This document shows positions 10,301 to 19,750 of a stretch of DNA of 64,000 bases, piece by piece. The DNA comes from Acinetobacter wuhouensis (GTDB taxonomy: Bacteria; Pseudomonadota; Gammaproteobacteria; Pseudomonadales; Moraxellaceae): positions 806,001 to 870,000 of the forward strand of contig NZ_CP031716.1 in NCBI RefSeq assembly GCF_001696605.3, written 5' to 3'. A program made the translations under genes and the position numbers. Positions within the stretch are counted from its first letter, which is position 1. Every line of letters begins with the position of its first letter. The notes beneath the pieces are model-generated. The model did no database searches, was not told where the DNA came from, and saw nothing but the letters and a program-made list of their open reading frames with translations.

Positions 10301-11062
10301 ATGTCAATTGAAAAATTTAGCGTAGAAAAGGTTTTGTCTGTTCATCGCTGGACCAATACCCTTTTCAGTTTCACCATGACTCGTCCTGCTCATTTTAAAT
10401 TTACCGCTGGTCAGTTCGCCCGTATCGGCTTAAAAGTAGGTGATGAGTTGGTGGTGAGAGCCTATTCAGTTGTTTCCTCGCCATTTGATGAAACACTCGA
10501 GTTCTTTTCAATTGTTGTGCCAGATGGTGCATTTACTTCGAATCTACAGCATCTCCAAGTAGGTGATGAATTGTATTTAGAAAAAGTGCCATACGGTTTT
10601 TTAACTTTGGCTCGCTATCAATTACCGTTACCTAAAGATTTATGGCTTTTGGCAACAGGTACAGGTTTAGCACCGTTTATTTCTATGCTTCAAGACTTCG
10701 AAACTTGGTCTAAATATCAACATATCAACTTGGTTTATAGTGTAAGAACTGAGTCAGAACTCGCTTATGTCGAACGTATTCAAGAGATTGCTGAAACTTT
10801 TGGCGAAGGACATACAGGCTTTAAATTTATCCCCATTATTACTCGTGATCCAAATGCGACTTTGCATGATCGCTTACCGATTTTGATCGAAAATGGTGAG
10901 CTGGAAAAAGTGGCAGATCTTCAATTCAATATAGATACAACACATGTAATGTTATGTGGTAATCCACAAATGGTGGATGATACCAAAGCAGCGTTAAAAG
11001 CACGTGGTTTGGTCATGAATCGTCGTGGTGAAGGGAATATTGCAGTAGAAAACTATTGGTAA
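10301..11062 (+). CDS. fpr: Ferredoxin--NADP(+) reductase
   Basis: A 253-residue FAD enzyme moving electrons between NADPH and ferredoxin or flavodoxin. The FAD-binding RAYSVVSSP, the NADP-site GTGLAPFISM and MLCGNPQMV are present, and the C-terminus VENYW is the short bacterial (Pseudomonas/Azotobacter) type. The frame is open from 10253, but ATG 10301 matches the family N-terminus (MSIEKFSVEKVLSVHRW) and has a GAAGAAA ribosome site. Confidence 0.93.
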   Translation: MSIEKFSVEKVLSVHRWTNTLFSFTMTRPAHFKFTAGQFARIGLKVGDELVVRAYSVVSSPFDETLEFFSIVVPDGAFTSNLQHLQVGDELYLEKVPYGFLTLARYQLPLPKDLWLLATGTGLAPFISMLQDFETWSKYQHINLVYSVRTESELAYVERIQEIAETFGEGHTGFKFIPIITRDPNATLHDRLPILIENGELEKVADLQFNIDTTHVMLCGNPQMVDDTKAALKARGLVMNRRGEGNIAVENYW

Positions 11063-11117
11063 TCCAAAATTGAATGTGGCATGTTAAGCGCTATCCATAA
11101 AATTATAATTGTAATAA

Positions 11118-11435
11118 ATGAAAAAAATTGGTTTAGCGCTTCAGATTGCTTACGTAGTTGGACTATTCATCACTGTTGCGATGCTTTTGTATAATGAAAT
11201 GACATGGAGTGCCGGCAGTTGGGGGAATTTAGGGAAAGCCTTAGTTTCCCTAGTTATCCTCATATATGCATCATTGTATACACTGATTTTATTGATCATT
11301 TCAATTTGCTTATGGGGATTCAATCGCAATAGCTTAGATAAAGATTTAACGACGCTCTATTGGGCAATGAAACTTTATGGGATCACTTTCGTTTTACAAC
11401 TATTGTACTTGTTCTCAGTTGGAATAAAGCTTTAG
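11118..11435 (+). CDS. Small membrane protein, three helices
   Basis: A 105-residue protein I do not recognise. It has three hydrophobic helices, at about 5-25, 42-67 and 84-104, with a short charged loop NRNSLDKDL. It lies 55 bp after fpr and could be cotranscribed. No function assigned. Confidence 0.65.
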   Translation: MKKIGLALQIAYVVGLFITVAMLLYNEMTWSAGSWGNLGKALVSLVILIYASLYTLILLIISICLWGFNRNSLDKDLTTLYWAMKLYGITFVLQLLYLFSVGIKL

Positions 11436-11465
11436 GGATGTTTGTCGAGTGATTTAAAGCATGTA

Positions 11466-11915
11466 TCAATGCACAAACATATCCATAAATTCACGTAACT
11501 CATGAATTGCTGTTTCAACATCCGTCGTTAACCAAGTCGGTTCAAATAAACCTGCATAATGTTCTAAGCGGTCAGCAGGTACAACCAAACGAATTGGACA
11601 TTCTTCTTCGAGCAAACGCCAAGGAATAATTGGGACTTCATTATCCAAAAAAGTGACAACATCTCGAATATCAATGATCATGGCATTGATACATTCAGGA
11701 AATGGCATGACAGAAAGTTCATCTGTACGACGGCGAAAATATTCTAAGTCGCCCCATTTTAAAACATAGCTTGGCTTACTAAACTCAATAATTCCAACGA
11801 GATGTCCGTCTCTTGAAGTATGTAAAAAACATTGATGAGTGACGTCAGTGTCTAAGTCTAATGAGACACTTTGTCGTGGATAAGCCATATCGATCGTAGC
11901 CAAAAAATGGGGCAT
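11466..11915 (-). CDS. Hypothetical cytoplasmic protein, 149 aa
   Basis: A soluble acidic protein without signal peptide or membrane helix. I do not recognise the family. Secondary structure looks mixed alpha/beta, with strands such as GHLVGIIEFS and AMIIDIRDVVTFL and a helical C-terminus. It is convergent with the 105-residue membrane gene, and codon use is like its neighbours. No function assigned. Confidence 0.65.
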   Translation of the reverse strand: MPHFLATIDMAYPRQSVSLDLDTDVTHQCFLHTSRDGHLVGIIEFSKPSYVLKWGDLEYFRRRTDELSVMPFPECINAMIIDIRDVVTFLDNEVPIIPWRLLEEECPIRLVVPADRLEHYAGLFEPTWLTTDVETAIHELREFMDMFVH

Positions 11916-12044
11916 ATAGTATAGCCCATTTCACTATCAAGTATTGCTTATCGCTAAAATTTACTTTTGTTTAAAATATTTTACACACAGCCGTTCAATT
12001 GCCTGATAGTATAAAAAATCATCAATATGATGGAGGTGGATGTT

Positions 12045-12188
12045 ATGAGACACGATTTCAATAAACCATCTTATATAACCAGTCGTGAAGATATAGCACA
12101 TAAGAATCGCTTACCTATTTACATGCTTATTCTTGTGGGGTTATTTCTTATTTCATTACTCGTTTATATGGCAGCCGACTGGCTTTAA
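12045..12188 (+). CDS. Single-helix small membrane protein, 47 aa
   Basis: A short ORF with a strong ribosome site (GGAGG, 8 bp before the ATG). The polar N-terminus of about 24 residues is followed by one hydrophobic helix (MLILVGLFLISLLVYMAA) ending in DWL. It stands alone, with its own downstream terminator at 12244. Unrecognised, but the ribosome site, membrane pattern and terminator together make it a credible gene. Confidence 0.6.
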   Translation: MRHDFNKPSYITSREDIAHKNRLPIYMLILVGLFLISLLVYMAADWL

Positions 12189-12243
12189 ATGGGTGAATTT
12201 TAAACGCCATTTAAAACTGAAAAATTATGTTAATAGTATGACA

Positions 12244-12274
12244 AAAACTCTAGCTTTTATGCTGGAGTTTTTTT
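12244..12274 (+). terminator. Stem-loop terminator after the 47-aa membrane protein
   Basis: An 11-bp stem (AAAACTCTAGC / GCTGGAGTTTT, one G-T wobble) followed by a T run, 55 bp after the small ORF. The rest of 12275-12444 shows no other feature I can support. Confidence 0.75.
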
Positions 12275-12444
12275 GTGCCTTCTTGGCGCTTTTGTTGTAT
12301 TTATGCAGTTAAAATTGAACATTAAATAATCAAATTATAAAGTGGTGTTGTTGTTTAAAAAATATTCAATTAAAACGCAAAAAAGATCTAAGGAATCATT
12401 CGCGAACTCAACATTTTATAAATCAATATTGTGAGGGAATAAAA

Positions 12445-14061
12445 ATGGATGAAATTTTACAAGCACGCGGTCGGTTTGATGCCATGTATTATTGGGATCA
12501 ATTCCATCCAATTTTAGCTGCTGTGGCTATTCTAATTGTTGGATGGATTATTGCATTGATTGTTGCTGCAGGCATAAAAAAGCTTTTGGAAAAAATAGGA
12601 ACGAACCAAAAGTTATCATCAGCAACAGGACATCGGTCTAATATTGAAAGCATTCTTTCCAGAATCATTTTTTGGGTGGTGATGGTGATTGCGGTGATTG
12701 GGGCACTCAATGTTCTTAATCTGAGTAGTGTAAGTAGCCCGTTCAGTGCTATGATTCAACAATTCCTATTGTTTATTCCAACATTATTGGCTGCTGTCGC
12801 AATTGGTTTTGTCGGATGGATTGTCGCTAATCTGGTTAAAGTTGGTTTGAAAAAGGTATTAGACCGAACCCAATTAGATGAAAAATTGAGTTCTGATGTC
12901 GGTGTTAGTCCCATCAGCCAAAATTTAGCAGATATTGTCTATTGGTTGATTTTGTTACTGTTCCTACCAATCGTTTTGTCAATTTTAGGCTTGGAAGGTC
13001 TATTGCTTCCTGTTCAAAATATGTTGAATGAAGCAATTTCTTATCTACCAAATATTTTCATCGCTGGCGTGATTATTTTTGTGGGTTATATTCTTGCAAA
13101 AATTGTCCGAGGCATCGTTGAAGGGTTGATCAGTAGCTTAAATTTACAAACTCAAATCGAAAAAGTCGGACTATTTAAAAATTCTGAGCAGGGGCTTTCT
13201 CGGTTTTTAGGTTCTTTTGTCTTTGCAATCGTGATGATTACGGCATTGATCGTGGCATTCGAAGCATTGGGTATACAAGCGATTTCACAACCTGCAACGG
13301 CTATGCTCGGTGAAATTATGTATGCCATTCCACACATTATCGCTGCGGGTTTGATTCTAATTGTGGCATATGTTGTATCGCGATTTGTTGGGCGTTTAGT
13401 GGCAGAAGTGATTGCTGGCACAGGTGTTGATGACATTCCTAAAAAGCTAGATGTGCAACGTTTCTTAGGTGAAACCAAAGTTTCATGTGTTGTTGGCTAT
13501 TTAATTGTATTTTTTACCATGTTATTTGCTGTTTCTGAAGCTGCGAATCGATTGGGCTTCGAACAAATTAGTGGTTTGATTTCGATGTTTATCCACTTTG
13601 GGGCAAATATCCTATTGGGTGCTGTTATTCTCGTGATCGGTTTTTGGCTCGCCAATATCGTTGCAAATGTGGTGCAACGAGGTGAATATAATAGCTCTCG
13701 GTGGTTGGGTAATTTAGTTCGAGTTTTAATCATGGGCTTAGTGATTGCCATGGGACTGCGTGCGATGGGGATTGCAGATTCGATCGTAAATCTTGCATTT
13801 GGTTTAACACTGGGTTCAGTTGCTGTTGCCTTTGCTTTGGCTTTTGGTTTAGGTGGTCGACAACCCGCAGAACGGGTCTTGAGCGATTTAATTGATCGGG
13901 CAAAGAAAGAGGCAAATCAGCCCAACCCATTGCGTCAAAATACTCATCCAGATACAAGTTCTGTGGATACTCAGCAAGTGACCTCAGATACACCTACAAT
14001 TGAAAGTGAGTATAAATCGATTACAGAACCATTAAATAAGGATAAAGATGACCTGAATTAA
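12445..14061 (+). CDS. Mechanosensitive-channel-like protein with five repeated TM helices
   Basis: A 538-residue membrane protein built from five copies of the conserved TM-helix unit found in MscS-related proteins. The units are centred at about residues 25, 110, 200, 300 and 395 (for example AVAILIVGWIIALIVAAGIK, AVAIGFVGWIVANLVKVGLK, GVIIFVGYILAKIVRG). A glycine/alanine-rich pore-like helix follows near 460 (LTLGSVAVAFALAFGLGG), then a polar Thr/Ser/Asp-rich tail. It probably responds to membrane tension or envelope stress. The exact subfamily (CmpX-like) is an inference. Confidence 0.85.
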   Translation: MDEILQARGRFDAMYYWDQFHPILAAVAILIVGWIIALIVAAGIKKLLEKIGTNQKLSSATGHRSNIESILSRIIFWVVMVIAVIGALNVLNLSSVSSPFSAMIQQFLLFIPTLLAAVAIGFVGWIVANLVKVGLKKVLDRTQLDEKLSSDVGVSPISQNLADIVYWLILLLFLPIVLSILGLEGLLLPVQNMLNEAISYLPNIFIAGVIIFVGYILAKIVRGIVEGLISSLNLQTQIEKVGLFKNSEQGLSRFLGSFVFAIVMITALIVAFEALGIQAISQPATAMLGEIMYAIPHIIAAGLILIVAYVVSRFVGRLVAEVIAGTGVDDIPKKLDVQRFLGETKVSCVVGYLIVFFTMLFAVSEAANRLGFEQISGLISMFIHFGANILLGAVILVIGFWLANIVANVVQRGEYNSSRWLGNLVRVLIMGLVIAMGLRAMGIADSIVNLAFGLTLGSVAVAFALAFGLGGRQPAERVLSDLIDRAKKEANQPNPLRQNTHPDTSSVDTQQVTSDTPTIESEYKSITEPLNKDKDDLN

Positions 14062-14140
14062 CATTTAAATTTGCTGTAATATCGATCAGGATTAAGTCTT
14101 GATCGATTTTTATTTTTAGGTCAAATGCGAAAGAGGAAAG

Positions 14141-14302
14141 ATGATGTCTAAGAAAAAGCCAAATAATTTTATCGCACCAATTGTGATTGCTGGAATTACA
14201 GTTGGTTTTTTAGCGAGTGCTTATAAATTTGTTTTTGCAAAACCTAAAAATCAACAAAATCAAAAACAGGATCTAGAGCAAAAGAAAGATAGTGAATCGT
14301 GA
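14141..14302 (+). CDS. Small membrane protein with charged tail, 53 aa
   Basis: A short ORF with ribosome site AAGAGG just before tandem ATGs (14141, 14144). A Lys-rich N-terminus is followed by one membrane helix (FIAPIVIAGITVGFLASAY), then a Gln/Lys/Glu-rich tail. It lies 80 bp after the mechanosensitive-type channel and may be cotranscribed with it. Family unknown. Confidence 0.55.
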   Translation: MMSKKKPNNFIAPIVIAGITVGFLASAYKFVFAKPKNQQNQKQDLEQKKDSES

Positions 14303-14492
14303 CGCTTTGCACGCTAGAACTATTTGTCCATATTAAATTTTGTTTATGAAGATTACATAATTGTTACACAAAAGTTTTTTGTAAAATAAAGCTAGACAGA
14401 TAAATCTAAATTGGCTAAATTCAAAGCATAAATAATGTATTTTTTAATTAATTATTAGATTAATAAGTGAACTATTTTCAAAGGGAATTAAA

Positions 14493-14636
14493 ATGAAAAT
14501 CATCTATTTTGTGCAAAAAATGCTATCCAATAAATCAACCGCTTCAGATGCAATGGATCTTGCTATTCAACGTGTGACGCAGAGACAGCAGACCCAAAGT
14601 CAGCTTATTTTATTCAAAACCGATTACTTAGAATAA
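14493..14636 (+). CDS. Small hypothetical protein, 47 aa
   Basis: A short ORF preceded by AAGGGAA at a good distance from the ATG. It encodes a basic, Gln-rich soluble peptide (MKIIYFVQKMLSNKSTASD...). Nothing identifies a function. It ends 13 bp before the end of the convergent flavoprotein gene. The call rests only on the ribosome site and a normal codon pattern. Confidence 0.4.
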   Translation: MKIIYFVQKMLSNKSTASDAMDLAIQRVTQRQQTQSQLILFKTDYLE

Positions 14637-14649
14637 GTCAGAAACTCAT

Positions 14650-15849
14650 CTAAACATATTCAGATGCGGCATGTGCAGACGCCCATGCCCATTGAAAATT
14701 AAACCCACCTAGATGTCCTGTAACATCCAAGATTTCTCCAATAAAAAATAAACCTTTCTGTTTTTTACTTTCCATTGTTTTTGATGAAACTTCAGTTGTA
14801 TCAACACCACCCAAAGTCACCTCGGCAGTACGGTAACCTTCTGTTCCAGAGGGTTTTACTTCAAATTGATGCAATTTATGGGCAATATGTTCAAGTTTTT
14901 CATCACTGAGTTGAGCAATCGCAGTTTCAGCCCAATCTGCCCAAATTAAGTTTTGTAGTTCTAAAACAACGCTTTTAGGTAAATGCTCAATCAGCAATGT
15001 TCTGAGTAAAACTTTAGGTTGGCTTTGCTTCTTGGCTTTAAAGAATTCAAATAATTCCAGGCTCGGTAAGAAATTGATATTGAAGGCTTGCCCGACATTC
15101 CAATAATTCGATAATTGTAATGAGCTTGGGCCACTTAAACCGCGGTGGGTAAATAAAAGCGCTTCAGTAAAACGATTTAAATCATTGCTTAGTGTTGCTT
15201 CAACCGCATTACCACTTAAACGTGTAGTCACTTCTTTAAACTGATCTGAAAAAGTGAAAGGCACTAAACCTGCACGTGTCGGGTAGATGTGATGTCCAAA
15301 TTGTTTGGCAATTTTATAACCAATATCTGAACCACCCAAAGTCGGAATCGATAAACCGCCCGATGCAATCACAACCGATTCGGCTTCAAAGTCACCTATA
15401 TTGGTCGCAACTTGAAAATTCTGTTCGTCTATAGTTGTTACTGCTTTAACTTCACATGAGGTTTTGATATCGACCCGTTGGGTCTTTTCACATTCATTCA
15501 GCAACATGGCTAAAATTTCTTTGGCACCATTGAGTGTGAATAGTTGTCCATGCTTACGTTCTTCATATTCGATGCCATATTCGCAGACCATACCGATAAA
15601 GTCCCAGTTGGTATAACGCGTCAGTGCTGAAATGACAAAGTGTGGATTATGCGAGATGAAATTGTCAGGCTCGACATAGAGATTGGTGAAGTTACATTTT
15701 CCGCCACCAGACATGAGGATTTTTTTACCAATTTTATTGGCTTTTTCAACCACCAAAACTTTACGACCACGTGCAGCCGCTTTTGCTGCAAGCATTAAAC
15801 CTGAAGCACCTGCACCGAGGACAATCACATCGTATTGGTTGGAAGACAT
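14650..15849 (-). CDS. NAD(P)/FAD-dependent flavoprotein, HI0933/YhiN family
   Basis: A 399-residue FAD protein of the HI0933-like (BaiN/YhiN) family. The dinucleotide-binding VIVLGAGASGLMLAAKAA is at the N-terminus, followed by the family signature MSGGGKCNFTN, then ASGGLSIPTLGGSDIGY and the C-terminal GEILDVTGHLGGFNFQWAWA. These proteins are predicted oxidoreductases; the physiological substrate is unknown. It is transcribed alone. Confidence 0.9.
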   Translation of the reverse strand: MSSNQYDVIVLGAGASGLMLAAKAAARGRKVLVVEKANKIGKKILMSGGGKCNFTNLYVEPDNFISHNPHFVISALTRYTNWDFIGMVCEYGIEYEERKHGQLFTLNGAKEILAMLLNECEKTQRVDIKTSCEVKAVTTIDEQNFQVATNIGDFEAESVVIASGGLSIPTLGGSDIGYKIAKQFGHHIYPTRAGLVPFTFSDQFKEVTTRLSGNAVEATLSNDLNRFTEALLFTHRGLSGPSSLQLSNYWNVGQAFNINFLPSLELFEFFKAKKQSQPKVLLRTLLIEHLPKSVVLELQNLIWADWAETAIAQLSDEKLEHIAHKLHQFEVKPSGTEGYRTAEVTLGGVDTTEVSSKTMESKKQKGLFFIGEILDVTGHLGGFNFQWAWASAHAASEYV

Positions 15850-15930
15850 AACACACTCATGGAAACTTTGAGCAGGGGATTATAGTCAAATTTAAATTAA
15901 TTTTCAGGACTATTATTATCGACTTTAAAA

Positions 15931-16800
15931 TCAAATACGTCCTTGCAAGCCACCTGAATGAATCACCAAGATTCGACTGTTTTTAGGAAAATAATCTTTT
16001 TGAATTAAATCAAATATCCCGAATAGCATTTTCCCTGTGTAAATATGCTCTAAAGGAATTTGGTATTGTTTTTCAAAATTTTCAATAAATTCGAGTAATT
16101 CATCATTGGTTTTTGCATAACCGCCACAACAGTAATCATCCAATATTTTCCAGTTCCGCTTATTGCTAAGTTGCGCAACGTCATCAGTGAGAAAATCGCC
16201 TTTCAATGCTGAAAATCCCAAAACTTTTTGATGCTTTGCACTTGCTTCAATCAGTCCTGTAATCGTTCCACCTGTCCCTACCGCACAACAAATCACATCA
16301 TAATTTTTTAAATCATCTTCGGTCAGGATTTCGTGGCAACCTTGGATCGCAAGCTTATTGGTTCCACCCTCAGGAATGATATAGCTGTCAGAATAGTGTA
16401 GTTTTAATTCTTGTAGAAATTCATAGGTGTCTTTTAATCTATATTTTTCACGTGAAACAAATTGAAGTTGCATGCCAAATTGTTGCGCTGTGCTCAGGGT
16501 ATGATTGAGTGCTTTATTCATCAGTTCTTCACCACGAATGATGCCGATACTGTCAAAACCAAAGCGATGTGCCGCGTATGCAGTTGCTGCAATATGATTG
16601 GAATATGCACCGCCAAAGGTGATAATTTTTTTATATCCTAATCTTTGTGCTTCTAAAAAGTTGTATTTAAGTTTGAAAAATTTATTGCCTGAAATTTGTG
16701 GATGAATTTGATCAAGGCGCTTAATGGTAATGTGTGTAGAAGAATCAACCTGTATGGTTTGATAGGGAATAGCTTGGGCGATTTGATCAAACATAGACAA
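15931..16800 (-). CDS. PLP-dependent D-cysteine desulfhydrase / ACC deaminase family enzyme
   Basis: A 289-residue fold-type II PLP enzyme. The PLP lysine lies in SGNKFFKLKYN, the glycine-rich phosphate loop is AVGTGGTITGL, and GGAYSNHIAATAYAAH and PEGGTNKLAIQGCHEI are typical of the family. Members deaminate 1-aminocyclopropane-1-carboxylate or remove sulfide from D-cysteine. At this length and with this sequence, a D-cysteine desulfhydrase-like role is more likely, but I cannot decide the substrate. Confidence 0.8.
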   Translation of the reverse strand: MSMFDQIAQAIPYQTIQVDSSTHITIKRLDQIHPQISGNKFFKLKYNFLEAQRLGYKKIITFGGAYSNHIAATAYAAHRFGFDSIGIIRGEELMNKALNHTLSTAQQFGMQLQFVSREKYRLKDTYEFLQELKLHYSDSYIIPEGGTNKLAIQGCHEILTEDDLKNYDVICCAVGTGGTITGLIEASAKHQKVLGFSALKGDFLTDDVAQLSNKRNWKILDDYCCGGYAKTNDELLEFIENFEKQYQIPLEHIYTGKMLFGIFDLIQKDYFPKNSRILVIHSGGLQGRI

Positions 16801-16837
16801 TATTGCTTATTGAAGTAAATCAAGATTGTTACATCTT

Positions 16838-16869
16838 ACTCAAATCTGACGTTAAAATCAGATTTGAGT
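16838..16869. repeat. Perfect 12-bp inverted repeat between hlyD-like and desulfhydrase genes
   Basis: ACTCAAATCTGA / TCAGATTTGAGT with an 8-nt spacer. There is no T run on either side, so it is not a classic terminator. It lies between the end of the efflux operon and the start of the next minus-strand gene and could still slow transcription or bind a regulator. Confidence 0.5.
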
Positions 16870-16897
16870 TTAGGTCTAATATGTTTAGGCAGTTTCA

Positions 16898-18016
16898 CTA
16901 TTTCGAATGGGTATCTACCGAAGTTACGACAGACATTCCTGGTCTTAAAAACTCAAGACCTTTTTGATTTGGATCAATGGCAATACGGACAGAAATCCGT
17001 TGCACCACTTTGGTAAAGTTTCCTGTGGTGTTATCCGGTTTTAGCACGCTAAATTCAGCACCAGCAGCAGGGGAGATTTGTTCAACATGCCCTGTAAATT
17101 TTTGATGTTTCATTGCATCCACAGTGAAAGAAGCCTTTTGACCAATTTTCATATCGGCAATTTGGGTTTCTTTAAAGTTAGCAATCACCCATGTTTGTTG
17201 TGGAATCAAGTACATAAGCTGTGTCCCCGCAGCGACATATTGCCCGATACGCGGTGTGACTTCACCCAATTGTCCATCCATTGGTGCAGTAATCACACTA
17301 TAGTCTTTGGTCGTCACTGCTTGATCAAATTGTGCTTTGGCATTGGTGACTTGTGCCTTAAGTCCTGATTCTGCAACTTGTGCTGTTTTTAAGGCTTCTT
17401 GCGCAACCAAGACATCGGCTTCAGCTTGTTTGAGTAGTGCTAAATTATTCTTTGCATCTGCTGCGGCTTTATCTTGCTCAGTTTTAGAAACTGCACCACT
17501 ATTTCCCAATTGTTGATAACGATTTAACTGAGCAACAGAAAGTTCATAAGTCGCTTTGGCTTGATCCACTTTGGCTTGGGCGGCCACAATATCGGCTTTA
17601 CGCTGTTCAATCGCTTGGGTTTGATTTGCCAAAGTAGTATTGGCTTGATCTACACCTGATTCCGCTTGAGTAATTTTTTGATCATAAGTCGTTGTATCAA
17701 TATGCATTAAGGCTTGACCTTTTTTAACATGATCAAAATCAGTCACCAATACATCTTTGATATAACCATTAATTTGAGAAGATAAAACCGTGGTTTTGCC
17801 TTTGACATAACTATTATCTGTAGACTCAATCGTGCTATCAAAAGGACCAATTTTCCAAGCTCGCATGATCACAGCGATACCGATCAATAAAACCAAGAAC
17901 ATCAGTACCAACGTACGTTTTGCCGTAGGGATTAGCTTACTTGATGGTGATGGCGTTGTTGGAGCATCATTTGTTGTAGGCACTTCTTTTTCAGTTGTAT
18001 CTTGATCTTGTGACAT
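16898..18016 (-). CDS. HlyD/EmrA-family efflux adaptor
   Basis: A 372-residue periplasmic adaptor. One N-terminal membrane helix (LVLMFLVLLIGIAVIMRAW) anchors it. The lipoyl-like half DNSYVKGKTTVLSSQINGYI is followed by a long alpha-helical hairpin rich in Ala/Gln and a beta-barrel end (VITAPMDGQLGEVTPRIGQY). EmrA-type adaptors link an MFS pump to an outer-membrane channel. A TTG start 12 bp upstream is possible, but ATG 18016 has GAGAA at good spacing. It is the last gene of the tetR-MFS-hlyD operon. Confidence 0.88.
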   Translation of the reverse strand: MSQDQDTTEKEVPTTNDAPTTPSPSSKLIPTAKRTLVLMFLVLLIGIAVIMRAWKIGPFDSTIESTDNSYVKGKTTVLSSQINGYIKDVLVTDFDHVKKGQALMHIDTTTYDQKITQAESGVDQANTTLANQTQAIEQRKADIVAAQAKVDQAKATYELSVAQLNRYQQLGNSGAVSKTEQDKAAADAKNNLALLKQAEADVLVAQEALKTAQVAESGLKAQVTNAKAQFDQAVTTKDYSVITAPMDGQLGEVTPRIGQYVAAGTQLMYLIPQQTWVIANFKETQIADMKIGQKASFTVDAMKHQKFTGHVEQISPAAGAEFSVLKPDNTTGNFTKVVQRISVRIAIDPNQKGLEFLRPGMSVVTSVDTHSK

Positions 18017-18090
18017 AAAAATTCTCAAATCGTGTTAATGCATCATGTATTTTCATTCAGGTGTTCATTGATCAAATTTCATGTATCTAA

Positions 18091-19743
18091 CTAACTACTA
18101 TTTAGAATCTGTTGTTGTTTTCTTTGTTGATAGCGTGTCCATGTAATATTAAAACCACTCCATAGCAACAATAAGATGGCGAAGATTCCATTCATTGCGA
18201 TCACATCATTGTAGGCACGAACTTGAGCTTCACGTGTGACCACCTGATTTAAATTACGATAGGCTTGGTTTTTTTCAAGTGCTTGATCTAATGTGTATTG
18301 GGCACTGGCTTGTTGATAGATTGCTAATCGTTGTGCCACGATCGGATCAGTAGGTTTTAAATCACTGATGATTTCCGTACGGTAGTTTTGAGTGCGTACT
18401 TGTTGATAACTTGAGAAAAAGGAATTTCCAATCAAACCACCAAAACTTTGTGTTGCTGAAAATAACACCACAAAAGTGACCATGTGTGAAGGCCCTTTTT
18501 GCAAAGCATTGACGATACCTGTGAGGAGTAGTGGGCCAATAAACATGCCACTGGCGAAACCAATGATAAATTGGCTGTAGTAAAAATTTTCAGGACGTAC
18601 ATCACTGGTCAAGTGATAGTCTAAAGTACATGCACAAAGAATAAGTGTTACTGCGCCTACAAGATGTAAAGTGACTCGTTCGCGTTTAAAGGTGAGTGCA
18701 CTGAAAATTGTGCCTAAAGTAATTCCGATAAAAATCACTGCGTAGAGTGGTACAAACTGATCAGGGCCCATGCCCATTGTTTTTAAAAAATTAACCGCCG
18801 CATAACTTTGCTCCGACATGAGTAGGCGAATAGCAAATGCCCCGAAGATAAATTTTAGGGTACTGGCAGAGCCCAGCCAACGGGTAATGATTAGTGGATT
18901 GACACGATAATGTTCATAAGTCAGTCCAATAATAATTAAACTAAATCCTGCAATCAGTGCGTAACCTAACCATTTGGCTTCAGACCACCATAAAATCGGT
19001 CCTTGCGTTAGTACGATACAAAGCAATGCAAATCCTGGTGCGAGCAGAGCAAAGGTAAAGAAATCTTGCTTCTCAAAAACATCGATTCTTAAACTTCGTG
19101 GGAGTTTTACTGAAACCACCATAGCTAAGCAACATAAAGCCAAACCAAGTTCAAAGGTATATAAAACCACCCAATCATTGACATCGACAATGGCAGGGGA
19201 AATGATCCAAGCCAGTGGAATCCCGAGTTGTTGAAAACCAAGTGCTAAATACAAGCCACGTCCAAAATTGGCACGTTTAAAGGCTTGCATGATGTAATAC
19301 ATACCCAGAGAACTCAGTGGTGCTGCAACCAAACCACTAATGATTCGGACGATGAGTGCCATTTCAAAAGTATGTACAAAAATATGTAAGAACAACACGG
19401 CTATAAATAAGACCAATCCAATTTCTGAAAATAGTCGTAAACCATATTGCTGACGGGCTTTAAACAGAATCAAGTTGGAACTGATATTTGCCATCACATA
19501 AGCAGCAGGAATCCAAGCCGCTTCAGAGGGTGTAAGTGAATATTCACCTTGTATCAGCGGTAAATTTGCAGTGATAAAACCATTACTCAAGCTACCCGAA
19601 ATTGCTACAAATACGCCAATAAAAAAATAAATCAGCTTTTTATAGGTTGGATGTGCAATAGCAGCAGGTGAACCAGGAAGCGTTGGACGTTCTTCAGGTG
19701 TCCAGTCTGGTGCTGGTTCGAGTAATCTTGGTGATTTATCCAT
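18091..19743 (-). CDS. MFS efflux transporter, DHA2 (EmrB-like) family
   Basis: A 550-residue transporter with about 14 membrane helices. Segments such as GVFVAISGSLSNGFITANLP and FRMxA-like helix ends match EmrB-type drug/proton antiporters. It carries an extra extracytoplasmic segment near the C-terminus (about 440-510) rich in Gln and charged residues, before the last helix. Directly downstream is the EmrA-like adaptor and directly upstream the TetR gene (7-bp gap), so the three form a regulated drug or toxic-compound efflux unit. Confidence 0.88.
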   Translation of the reverse strand: MDKSPRLLEPAPDWTPEERPTLPGSPAAIAHPTYKKLIYFFIGVFVAISGSLSNGFITANLPLIQGEYSLTPSEAAWIPAAYVMANISSNLILFKARQQYGLRLFSEIGLVLFIAVLFLHIFVHTFEMALIVRIISGLVAAPLSSLGMYYIMQAFKRANFGRGLYLALGFQQLGIPLAWIISPAIVDVNDWVVLYTFELGLALCCLAMVVSVKLPRSLRIDVFEKQDFFTFALLAPGFALLCIVLTQGPILWWSEAKWLGYALIAGFSLIIIGLTYEHYRVNPLIITRWLGSASTLKFIFGAFAIRLLMSEQSYAAVNFLKTMGMGPDQFVPLYAVIFIGITLGTIFSALTFKRERVTLHLVGAVTLILCACTLDYHLTSDVRPENFYYSQFIIGFASGMFIGPLLLTGIVNALQKGPSHMVTFVVLFSATQSFGGLIGNSFFSSYQQVRTQNYRTEIISDLKPTDPIVAQRLAIYQQASAQYTLDQALEKNQAYRNLNQVVTREAQVRAYNDVIAMNGIFAILLLLWSGFNITWTRYQQRKQQQILNSS

Positions 19744-19750
19744 GACTTAA

